From assembly GCF_902859735.1 (NCBI RefSeq), contig NZ_CADIJY010000003.1, positions 310,001 through 374,000 on the forward strand: a stretch of 64,000 nucleotides of DNA, given 5' to 3'. This document shows, piece by piece, positions 33,223 to 40,451 of the stretch; position 1 is the stretch's first letter, and each line of letters starts with the position of its first letter. The notes beneath the pieces are model-generated. The model was not told where the DNA came from and ran no database searches. It saw only the letters and a program-made list of their open reading frames with translations. Both the position numbers and the translations under genes were made by a program. This DNA is from Achromobacter aegrifaciens. Its GTDB lineage: Bacteria; Pseudomonadota; Gammaproteobacteria; Burkholderiales; Burkholderiaceae_B.

Positions 33223-34359
33223 TCAGCGCAATCGCGCAGGACGCACGGCTTCGGCATTCACGCCGTGCGCATGCAGATGGGCGGGCAGCGGCTGGCGCGT
33301 GAGCAGCGCGGCAGCCAGCTCAGAAGTCGCCGCGGCCGTCTGGATACCATAGCCGCCTTGGGCCGCCAGCCAGAAGAAGGCGGGCGCATCGGCATCCCAG
33401 CCGACCACGAAATCGCCGTCGCGCACGAAGGAACGCAGGCCGGCCCAGGTGTGCTTGGGGCGGCGGATGGTGAGCGAGGTCGCGCTTTCGATGCGGTAGA
33501 TGCCGGTGGCCACGTCCAGTTCTTCCGGCACCACGTCATGCGCGGCGACCGGATCGGCGTTGGCCGGCGATCCCAGCAATTGGCCGGCATCGGGCTTGAA
33601 GTAATAGCTTTCGTCGACGCCGACCACGGCCGGCCAATGGGCAAAGTCCACGTCCTGCGGGCCGGAGAACGTGAAGGCGGTGCGGCGGCACGGCTGAAGG
33701 CCGACGGGCGAGGCCCCGCAGAGGGCCGCGGTATGGTCCGCCCAGGCGCCCGCGGCGTTGACCAGCGCTCGCGCACGCAGGCTGCGGCCATCGGCCAGCG
33801 TCAGCGTCCAGACGCCGTCCGCATGGGCGGCCGACACGACTTCGGCATTGTTGTGCAGTACTGCGCCCTGGCGCGACATGCCGCGCAGAAAGCCCTGATG
33901 CAGCGCGTGCACGTCGATGTCGCGCGCGTCCGGTTCTTCGATGGCGCCGCAGATCTGGTCGGCGCGCAGACAGGGCACGCGCTCGACGGCCGCTTCGGCG
34001 TCGATCAGCGCCACATTGGGCGATTGGCTGCGGAAGTCGTCATAGACCTGGCGCAGCAGGTCCCGCTGTTCGGGCGTGGCGATGTACAGCACGCCGCGCG
34101 GGCTGAGCAGCGGATGCTCGCTGAAGCCCTGCGGCGGATTTTCGTAGAAGGCGCGGCTGGCGCGCGTGAGCGCCTTGATCTGGTCCGTGCCGTAGGTTTC
34201 CATGAACATGGCCGCGGAACGGCCGGTGGAGTGGTAGCCCGGCTGGGCCTCGCGTTCCAACACGGCCACCGAGGCCGTGGCGCTCAGGCGGTAGGCCACG
34301 GAAGCGCCGGCGATGCCGGCGCCGATCACGGCGTAATCGAATAGGGGTTCTGCTGTCAT
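33223..34359 (-). CDS. FAD-dependent amino-acid oxidase/dehydrogenase (DAO family, DadA/glycine oxidase-like)
   Basis: The 378-residue flavoprotein has the N-terminal FAD loop YAVIGAGIAGASVAYRL with glutamate at the strand end, and the DAO landmarks GRSAAMFMETYG, ALVNAAGAWAD, IRRPKHTWAGLRSF and FFWLAAQGGYGIQTA. It would oxidise D-amino acids, or glycine-type amines, to imines. It is the first gene of the minus-strand cluster; RidA and D-aminoacylase downstream fit a route from N-acyl-D-amino acid to 2-oxo acid. Length and missing membrane anchor suggest a cytosolic enzyme. Confidence 0.9.
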   Translation of the reverse strand: MTAEPLFDYAVIGAGIAGASVAYRLSATASVAVLEREAQPGYHSTGRSAAMFMETYGTDQIKALTRASRAFYENPPQGFSEHPLLSPRGVLYIATPEQRDLLRQVYDDFRSQSPNVALIDAEAAVERVPCLRADQICGAIEEPDARDIDVHALHQGFLRGMSRQGAVLHNNAEVVSAAHADGVWTLTLADGRSLRARALVNAAGAWADHTAALCGASPVGLQPCRRTAFTFSGPQDVDFAHWPAVVGVDESYYFKPDAGQLLGSPANADPVAAHDVVPEELDVATGIYRIESATSLTIRRPKHTWAGLRSFVRDGDFVVGWDADAPAFFWLAAQGGYGIQTAAATSELAAALLTRQPLPAHLHAHGVNAEAVRPARLR

Positions 34360-34370
34360 TTTGTCGGAAG

Positions 34371-34398
34371 CGAGAATTCTCTTATTTGATAATTCTCG
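34371..34398. promoter_or_regulatory. Inverted repeat CGAGAATT-N12-AATTCTCG at the D-amino-acid cluster promoter
   Basis: Two perfect 8-bp arms (34371-34378 and 34391-34398) with centres 20 bp apart, just upstream of the first cluster gene. The left arm also forms the 10-bp palindrome GAGAATTCTC. The AT-rich setting is exceptional here. It is a candidate operator for the XRE-cupin regulator encoded at the far end of the cluster. Confidence 0.6.
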
Positions 34399-34472
34399 AA
34401 TACGATAGTTTTTTGACGGCAGACAAGTAATAGGGGAAAGCCCCGATGGAGGAAACTCTGGTGCTCGGGAGG

Positions 34473-34874
34473 TCAGGTCAGGCGGGTGCCATTGGGAACC
34501 TGATCGTCCGGCACTGCCAGCACGATGCCGCCGGACTCGTCCGCGAAACCCAGCACCAGCACTTCGGATTTCATCGGCCCGATCTGGCGCGGCGGAAAGT
34601 TCACCACCGCCATGACGCGCTTGCCCGTCAGCTGTTCCAGCGTGTAGCGATCGGTGATCTGCGCCGAACTCTTGCGGATGCCCACGCCGGCGCCGAAATC
34701 TATCGTCAGCTTGTAGGCGGGTTTGCGCGCCTCGGGAAAGGCTTGCGCCGACTGGATGGTACCGATGCGGATGTCGACCTTGAGAAAGTCGTCAAAGCCG
34801 ATATCGGCGGCGGCGGGGGTGTTCGGGTCTTGGGTGTAATGCACGTTGGGTCCTTGGATTGGGCTGTCCGTCAC
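34473..34874 (-). CDS. csaA: CsaA-like tRNA-binding domain protein
   Basis: The 133-residue protein has the OB-fold tRNA-binding domain of CsaA (FDDFLKVDIRIGTIQSAQAFPEARKPAYKLTIDFG; RKSSAQITDRY; GKRVMAVVNFPPRQIGPMKSEVLVLGF). CsaA is described as a secretion-linked chaperone with tRNA-binding ability. The first 25 residues extend beyond the usual 110-residue family length, so a later start is possible. It is divergent from the nitroreductase gene with a 151-bp gap. Confidence 0.9.
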   Translation of the reverse strand: MTDSPIQGPNVHYTQDPNTPAAADIGFDDFLKVDIRIGTIQSAQAFPEARKPAYKLTIDFGAGVGIRKSSAQITDRYTLEQLTGKRVMAVVNFPPRQIGPMKSEVLVLGFADESGGIVLAVPDDQVPNGTRLT

Positions 34875-35025
34875 CTTGCGCAGAGCCGATTTGGTCGATA
34901 GGCGGAACAGTTTGTTCCGCGCAATGGGGTGTTTTTTGGCTTCCTGGACGTATTCGGGACAATTGCCGGTCGGTAGAATTCGCCATGCATTTTCCTCTAT
35001 CTACTCGTCGGAAGGCCACAACGTC

Positions 35026-35625
35026 ATGAGCAACGCTTATCTGGACGCCCTCAAGCAGCGTCGCACGCAGTACTCGCTGGGCCGCAACCTGTCGATCTCC
35101 AAGGAGGAACTGACCTCCCTGATCCAGGAAGCGATCAAGCACAGCCCCTCGTCGTTCAATTCGCAAAGTTCGCGCGCCGTGATCCTGTTCGGCGCCGAGA
35201 GCGAAAAGCTCTGGAACATCGCGATCGAAGAAGTGCGCAAGGTCGCGCCGGCCGAGAGCTTTGCCCAGACCGAAGCCAAGCTCAAGAGCTTCGCCGCGGG
35301 CGTGGGCACCGTGCTGTTCTTTGAAGACCAGGGCGTGGTGCAGGGCTTGCAGGAAAAATTCGCTCTGTACGCGGACAACTTCCCGGTCTGGTCCGAGCAG
35401 GCGGGCGGCATGGCCCAGTTGTCGGTCTGGAGCACCCTGGCCAGCGCGGGCGTGGGCGCCAGCCTGCAGCACTACAACCCGCTGATCGACGCCGCCGTCG
35501 CTCGCGAATGGAACGTTCCGGCGTATTGGAAGCTGCGCGCGCAGATGCCGTTCGGCTCCAACGAAAACGGCTTCGGCGAAAAGGCGTTCATGGACGACGC
35601 CGAGCGCTTCCGCGTGGCCGGCTGA
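35026..35625 (+). CDS. Nitroreductase-family protein (FRM2/YdgI-like)
   Basis: The 199-residue flavoprotein of the nitroreductase fold has the subgroup start YLDALKQRRTQYSLG, the FMN-contact segment HSPSSFNSQSSRAVILFG, and the late motif WKLRAQMPFGSNENGFGEK. The FRM2-like branch is small and homodimeric and may use quinones or act in redox signalling. ATG 35026 fits the family start. A strong terminator follows. Confidence 0.9.
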   Translation: MSNAYLDALKQRRTQYSLGRNLSISKEELTSLIQEAIKHSPSSFNSQSSRAVILFGAESEKLWNIAIEEVRKVAPAESFAQTEAKLKSFAAGVGTVLFFEDQGVVQGLQEKFALYADNFPVWSEQAGGMAQLSVWSTLASAGVGASLQHYNPLIDAAVAREWNVPAYWKLRAQMPFGSNENGFGEKAFMDDAERFRVAG

Positions 35626-35667
35626 GTTTTCGGGACGCCTTGCGCGTCCCGGTCCGAGCGCATCGGA

Positions 35668-35702
35668 AAGCCCGCAATTCCCAGGGAATCGCGGGCTTTT
35701 TT
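35668..35702 (+). terminator. Rho-independent terminator after nitroreductase
   Basis: Stem AAGCCCGC-A-ATTCCC paired with GGGAAT-C-GCGGGCTT, ending in a T run. The convergent AcfC-like gene ends about 20 bp beyond, so it may serve both directions. Confidence 0.9.
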
Positions 35703-35723
35703 ACGTCCGGCTCCTGGCGGACT

Positions 35724-36491
35724 TCAATCCGTCTTCCAGCCCCATTTCTTGAAGATCGCCCGGCCTTCGGGCGCAGTCAGGAAGTCGATAAAGGCCTGCG
35801 CCTGGGCATTGCCCTTGCCTTTCCTGGTCACGACGGCGCCCGCGTCGCGATAGATGCGGTAGGGCTCTTCCACCTCGACCATGCTGGCGAGCTCGGGGTT
35901 GGACACCTGCCAGATGTTCCAGATCAGCCAGGCGTCTATGGTCTTGTCCTCGGTCCATTGGGTGCGCGCCTGTGCGCTGTTGCCGGCCTCCGGCAGCACG
36001 AGGTTGGCGCGGAAGGCGCGCACGGTTTCGATGTCGCCAAGACGGCCGGCCACGTCTTCCCACAGTCCCGTCTGGCCCGCGCCGGACACGGCCATGACCT
36101 TGATGCCGGGCTTGAGCAGATCCTTGAAGCCCTTGATTGCCTTGGGATTGCCCGGACGCACCAGGATGGCCGAGGGCCTCAGGTACAGCGTGCGGGCCTC
36201 GCGCAGCTCGAACACGCCGGGCAGCGCCGAGGCGAAACCACTCATCATGTTTTCGGCGCCGCTGTAGATCACGTCGGCGTCCTGTTTGGCCTTGTCGGCC
36301 CAGGCCGGCGTGGGGCCCGCGGTGACGCTGACGTCAATGCCGTGCAGCTTGCCGAACGCAGTGGCCGCTTCCTTCATCGCGGGCGCGGGACCGCCGGGGC
36401 CGTACACGTTCAGGCCTGGAGCGGCCCAGGCGCTGCCGGCGGCGGTGCAAGCCAGGGCAACGCCGCAGGCAAACGATCTGATCGACTTCAT
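35724..36491 (-). CDS. AcfC-like periplasmic substrate-binding protein
   Basis: The 255-residue protein has a signal peptide (cleavage after SAWA) and the fold of molybdate/sulfate-type binding proteins, with motifs LNVYGPGGPAPAMKEAA, VTAGPTPAW, DADVIYSGAENMM and AVSGAGQTGLWED, as in Vibrio accessory colonization factor AcfC. No permease or ATPase genes lie beside it, so it is an orphan receptor. The ligand is unknown; AcfC relatives are thought to bind sulfate-like anions or small acids. ATG 36491 gives the signal peptide. Confidence 0.85.
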   Translation of the reverse strand: MKSIRSFACGVALACTAAGSAWAAPGLNVYGPGGPAPAMKEAATAFGKLHGIDVSVTAGPTPAWADKAKQDADVIYSGAENMMSGFASALPGVFELREARTLYLRPSAILVRPGNPKAIKGFKDLLKPGIKVMAVSGAGQTGLWEDVAGRLGDIETVRAFRANLVLPEAGNSAQARTQWTEDKTIDAWLIWNIWQVSNPELASMVEVEEPYRIYRDAGAVVTRKGKGNAQAQAFIDFLTAPEGRAIFKKWGWKTD

Positions 36492-36788
36492 ATCAAGACT
36501 TCCATTTCTGCGCTGACCGACGCCGGGCGTCCGGCGCGTTCGGCTGGTTGATCCGTGGCGTGCTGCGTGGTCTCTTGCGCGGCTTGCCACTGAGTAGACG
36601 AGCAAGGGAAGGGGAATATTCCAATGGACTGTGCAATCCGCGCTGCGTTGCAGAGCGTTGAACTCTGTTTCCAGTCTGTTAAAAAGTCGCGTGCAAAATT
36701 GCAGCCTTGCTGCCGCCTTGCGATGAATGGCTTAACGGTCTGCAAGCATCGAAACGCTGCGCAGCGCATTCTCAAAGAGAAACGTCAC

Positions 36789-37613
36789 ATGAAATCTGGA
36801 ATCCCCGTGGGCCGCCTGCTGTGCGTCGCCGGCCTGTTCGCGCTTGCCGCGCCCGCCTATGCGATCGATTGCGCCAAAGCCGCCAGCGCCGTGGAAAAGC
36901 TGATCTGCTCGGACCGCAAGACCGTGGCGGCGGACGCCGAGTTGAACCGGGCTTACGCCGCGATTCTGAAACAGGCTCCCGACGGAGATATCCGCGCCAT
37001 GCTGGCGCACAACCAGAAGCGCTGGATTGTGGCGCGCGACCGCGCGCTCACGAACCTGATCGAGGACCCGGGTTCGGTTCCCGACGGCAAGACGGCCGCA
37101 GGCGTCGCTCGCGATTTGATCCAAAGCCGCACGGCGCAGCTCAAGGAGACGCACAAGGGCGCAACGCTCCCCGACATGATCGGCAGCGCAGTCCGCCAGC
37201 AGCAGTTCCAGGCGCAATTCACCGGCGGCGCTTACGCCGGCTACTCGACTTCTTGCGACGTCTTCCCAGGCGAAAATGCCTACTACGGCTGCTTCGCGAC
37301 GCGGCATTACCAGAATAACGACCGCATTTGCTCGGTCGACGAGTACTGGGCGTCGGGCGGCGTCTACACCAAGCGCTATGTCGCCAACGTCGTGGACGGC
37401 AAGCCGCAGTTGGCGGCATCCTGCTCGTTCAGCAGCTCGGACGAGGCATGCTCCGATAAGGCGGGCGAGACAAAATGGAACATGAAGCCGAAAAAGCCAG
37501 ACTTTTCCTATCCAGCCCAGCCGCTGCCCAAGATCGATGGAGAGATCGTGGGCGATGACGACTATGAGTGGGCCCGAGCCTGCCTGACGGGCGCGGCCTA
37601 CCCTGCCAATTGA
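36789..37613 (+). CDS. Secreted protein with LprI-like N-terminal domain (DUF1311)
   Basis: The 274-residue protein has a signal peptide (cleavage after AYA) and the DUF1311/LprI pattern IDCAKAASAVEKLICSDRKTVAADAELNRAYAAIL; LAHNQKRWIVARDRAL. LprI proteins inhibit lysozyme. The C-terminal 140 residues are Cys-rich (SCDVFPGENAYYGCFATRHY; CSFSSSDEACSDK) and form an extra domain I do not recognise. Its role may be envelope protection (inference). The upstream 300 bp are AT-rich. Confidence 0.82.
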   Translation: MKSGIPVGRLLCVAGLFALAAPAYAIDCAKAASAVEKLICSDRKTVAADAELNRAYAAILKQAPDGDIRAMLAHNQKRWIVARDRALTNLIEDPGSVPDGKTAAGVARDLIQSRTAQLKETHKGATLPDMIGSAVRQQQFQAQFTGGAYAGYSTSCDVFPGENAYYGCFATRHYQNNDRICSVDEYWASGGVYTKRYVANVVDGKPQLAASCSFSSSDEACSDKAGETKWNMKPKKPDFSYPAQPLPKIDGEIVGDDDYEWARACLTGAAYPAN

Positions 37614-37622
37614 CGCTGGCGA

Positions 37623-37650
37623 GCCGATCGCGAGCGCGCGATCGGCCTTG
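37623..37650 (+). terminator. Likely terminator after the LprI-like gene
   Basis: Perfect 10-bp stem GCCGATCGCG / CGCGATCGGC with loop AGCG, 9 bp after the stop codon. The following bases are CTTGTATT, only weakly T-rich. Confidence 0.7.
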
Positions 37651-37953
37651 TATTGCGGTGGTTTGCGCGTATTGCGTGCAGTTCGCGGTGGATTGGCAAT
37701 ACTTGCAGTATTTTGAGGGTTATGTATTTAGTTGTAAGTCAAGCGGAACCTCACGGTGATCCGCTGGCAGGCAAGAGCGCTATACGTTTACCTAGGGAAA
37801 ACCCGTAGATTGCGTTGCTCAGAGGGTGTTTTTCAGGCCGGATCTGCGGCAAGATTTTGAAACCGACTGGATGGCTGCGTGTTTAAAACGTCCATCCCGC
37901 GAACGTAGAATCCCGTTTTTCATCAGTGCCATCCGGCTGACAGGAAACGAACC
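37651..37953. other. AT-rich intergenic stretch without a recognised gene
   Basis: This 300-bp segment is noticeably poorer in GC than its neighbours. I see no convincing reading frame or tRNA. It presumably carries the promoter of the META-domain lipoprotein; no clear -35/-10 pair can be assigned. Confidence 0.5.
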
Positions 37954-38766
37954 ATGAAGAAAACCATCCTCCTTGCGTCCGTATGCGCCGCGCTGCTGCA
38001 AGCTTGCGCTCCGACTTCCTCTCCCCGTGAAGGATCGTCCTCCATGCCCACTACCGCCACCACGCCCGCCAGCCCTGAAGTTAGCCTGCCCGCCTATTAC
38101 TGGCGCCTGGCTTCCGCCACCGATGCAGCGGGCAAGCCGATAGCCGCGCTGCAGGCTGGCGTCGAACACCAACTGCGCCTGTCGTTCACGCAGGACGCCT
38201 TGAACATCCGCGGCGGCTGCAATGCGCAGTTCGGGGGCTACACCTACAAGAACGGCGTGCTGCAGGTGGCGAACCTCGCGTCGACCATGAAGGCCTGCGA
38301 CCAGAGCCTGATGCGCCTGGACGCCGAGATCGGCCAGCGCATGAAGGGCGACCTGCGCGCCACGCTCAGCGGACACGCTTCCGAACCCGGACTGGAGCTG
38401 GTTGCGCAGGACGGCAGCGTCCTGAAGTTCGTCGGCGAACCTACGCCCGAGACCCTGTACGGCAGCGCCGGCGAAATCATGTTCCTGGAAGTTGCCGCGA
38501 AGAAGACGGAGTGCAGCCACCCGCTGATTCCCAATTATCAGTGCCTGATGGTGCGCGAGCGCCGCTACAACGAAGCCGGCGTGCAGCAGCCTACCCAGGA
38601 CAAGTGGCATCCGCTGTATCAGTCCATCGAAGGCTTCCAGCACCAGGATGGCGTGCGCACCGTGCTGCGCGTGAAGCGCTACGACTGGAAGAACCCGCCC
38701 GCGGATGCGCCCAAGCAGGTGTATGTGCTGGACATGGTGGTGGAGCAGGACGCGTCGAAGAAGTAA
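37954..38766 (+). CDS. META- and DUF4377-domain lipoprotein
   Basis: The 270-residue lipoprotein has lipobox LLQAC (Cys18), a Ser/Thr/Pro linker, a META/HslJ-type domain (YYWRLASATDAAGKPIAAL; IRGGCNAQFGGYTYKNGVLQV; STMKACDQSLMRLD) and a C-terminal DUF4377 domain (FLEVAAKKTECSHPLIPNYQCLMVRER; WHPLYQSIEGFQHQDG). META-domain proteins such as HslJ sit in the envelope and are linked to stress tolerance and motility. The function here is unknown. It is monocistronic. Confidence 0.88.
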   Translation: MKKTILLASVCAALLQACAPTSSPREGSSSMPTTATTPASPEVSLPAYYWRLASATDAAGKPIAALQAGVEHQLRLSFTQDALNIRGGCNAQFGGYTYKNGVLQVANLASTMKACDQSLMRLDAEIGQRMKGDLRATLSGHASEPGLELVAQDGSVLKFVGEPTPETLYGSAGEIMFLEVAAKKTECSHPLIPNYQCLMVRERRYNEAGVQQPTQDKWHPLYQSIEGFQHQDGVRTVLRVKRYDWKNPPADAPKQVYVLDMVVEQDASKK

Positions 38767-38864
38767 GACGCCAGCTTCCCTCTGGATTTCCCCATTGCGC
38801 CCGGCCCCTGGATTCAGCGGCCGGGCGCAGTCATTTCACCCGGTGCAGGGTACTATGTTGTAAA

Positions 38865-38883
38865 TTGTAGTCATTCTCATTTA
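38865..38883. promoter_or_regulatory. Likely Fur box upstream of fecI
   Basis: TTGTAGTCATTCTCATTTA reads on the other strand as TAAATGAGAATGACTACAA, close to Bordetella-type Fur sites rich in TGAGAAT. It lies 16 bp before the sigma factor start, where Fur-iron would block transcription. Confidence 0.6.
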
Positions 38884-38898
38884 TAACCGTGCGTCTTC

Positions 38899-39405
38899 AT
38901 GGCCGCCTCCGATCCCTCTCCGCGGCACCCCCTGCATACGCTGTACCAGGAACACCAAGGCTGGTTGCAGGGCTGGCTGCGTAAAAAACTGGGATGCGCT
39001 TTCGACGCCGCCGACCTGGTGCATGACACCTATCTGCGTGTGCTGGCCCGCCGTGATCCGGGCGACATCCGCGAGCCGCGTTCCTATCTGGCGACCATCG
39101 CGCACGGTCTCATGGTGAATCACCTGCGCCGCAGGGATCTCGAACGCGCCTATCTGGAAACGCTGGCGCAGCTGCCCCAGGCGCAGTCGCCGTCACCCGA
39201 GGAGCGCGCCCTGGCGCTGGAAGCCCTGTGTGAAATCGACGCCATGCTGGATGGCTTGCCCGTCCCGGTGCGGCGCGCTTTCCTGCTTTGCCAGCTTGAA
39301 GGGCAGACGCACGCGGATATTGCCAAGACGCTGGGCGTGTCGGTCGGCTCGGTGCGGCTGTACATCGCGCGCGCCCTGCGCCAGTGCCTGGAGTTCGCGC
39401 CATGA
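38899..39405 (+). CDS. fecI: FecI-type ECF sigma factor
   Basis: The 168-residue sigma factor has region 2 (LYQEHQGWLQGWLRKKLGC; AADLVHDTYLRVLARRDP; IREPRSYLATIAHGLMVNHLRRR) and region 4 (LDGLPVPVRRAFLLCQLEGQTHADIAKTLGVSVGSVRLYIARAL). FecI-type factors are switched on by a cell-surface receptor through FecR. The stop overlaps the fecR start by 4 bp, and a likely Fur box precedes it. It probably transcribes the TonB receptor gene downstream. Confidence 0.93.
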   Translation: MAASDPSPRHPLHTLYQEHQGWLQGWLRKKLGCAFDAADLVHDTYLRVLARRDPGDIREPRSYLATIAHGLMVNHLRRRDLERAYLETLAQLPQAQSPSPEERALALEALCEIDAMLDGLPVPVRRAFLLCQLEGQTHADIAKTLGVSVGSVRLYIARALRQCLEFAP

Positions 39406-40385
39406 GCGCCGGCGAGGCAGGGCGCATCGATCCGCGTGCATTGGACGGCGCGGTGGACTGGTTTTTGCGGCTGACCTCCGGCAGCGCCAGCCAGGCGGAC
39501 CGGGACGCGTGGCAAGCCTGGCGCCAGGCCGATCCTGAACACGAGCGCGCCTGGCAGCGCACCGAAGCGCTTACGCGCCGTTTTGAGGCGTTGCCCAAGG
39601 GCATGCTGCCCGTGTTGGGGCGACCGCGCTCGTCCGCCCGCCGCGCCGCGCTGGGCAAGCTGCTGGTGCTGATCGGCGCCGGAGGCGCCATCGGCTACGC
39701 GCAGGTCGATGAAGCCTGGCGCGGCTGGGTGGCGCAATACCGCACTGCTGTCGGCGCCCGGCGCGAGGTGATGCTGGCGGACCATAGCCGCGTGGTGCTC
39801 AATGCCGCCACCGCCATGGACGTCCTGTTCGATGCCCAGCAGCGGCTGATCGCGCTGCACGGCGGCGAAATCCTGATCGAAACCGCGCCGGACCCGCAAC
39901 AGGTTTCCCGGCCGTTCATCGTGCGCACCCGCGAAGGCAGCATCACCGCATTGGGTACGCGCTTCGTGGTCAGGCGCGACGATGGCGTATCGGCGGTACA
40001 GGTTCTGGAAGGCGCCGTGCGCGTGGCGCTACCGGGCGCTTCGGCGGATGCGGCGCGCATCGTGCCCGCCGGCATGGGCCTGCGCTTTGGCGGCGGCCAT
40101 ATCGATGACGCCCAAGCGCTGACCGGCGACCCCGCCGCCTGGCAGCGCGGCATGCTGCAGGTCGACGGCATGCCTTTGAATGAATTCCTGCGCGAGCTTC
40201 AGCGTTACCGCACGGGCTGGATCGATTGCGCGCCCGAAGTGGCGCATCTGCCGATTTCCGGCGCCTTCCCGCTGGCCGAACCCGACCGGGTGCTGGCCAC
40301 GGTAGCGGACACCCTGCAACTCGGCCTGCGCCATCGCACCCGCTACTGGGTGTCGCTGGTGCCGCGCGGCGGGACTATTTTGTAA
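39402..40385 (+). CDS. fecR: FecR-type anti-sigma/signal transducer
   Basis: The 327-residue protein has a cytoplasmic DUF4880 segment (DWFLRLTSGSASQADRDAWQAW), one membrane span around residues 85-102 (LLVLIGAGGAIGYA), and a periplasmic FecR domain (REVMLADHSRVVLNAATAMDV; GSITALGTRFVVRRDD). It relays the ligand-occupied state of the TonB receptor to FecI. ATG 39402 overlaps the fecI stop. The C-terminal 90 residues contact the receptor N-terminal signalling domain in known systems. Confidence 0.92.
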   Translation: MSAGEAGRIDPRALDGAVDWFLRLTSGSASQADRDAWQAWRQADPEHERAWQRTEALTRRFEALPKGMLPVLGRPRSSARRAALGKLLVLIGAGGAIGYAQVDEAWRGWVAQYRTAVGARREVMLADHSRVVLNAATAMDVLFDAQQRLIALHGGEILIETAPDPQQVSRPFIVRTREGSITALGTRFVVRRDDGVSAVQVLEGAVRVALPGASADAARIVPAGMGLRFGGGHIDDAQALTGDPAAWQRGMLQVDGMPLNEFLRELQRYRTGWIDCAPEVAHLPISGAFPLAEPDRVLATVADTLQLGLRHRTRYWVSLVPRGGTIL

Positions 40386-40451
40386 CGGCGACTAGCACTT
40401 TCTGCGTCTTATCTGGCTACGAGGGTAAGACCAACATCTGGAGTGCATGTC

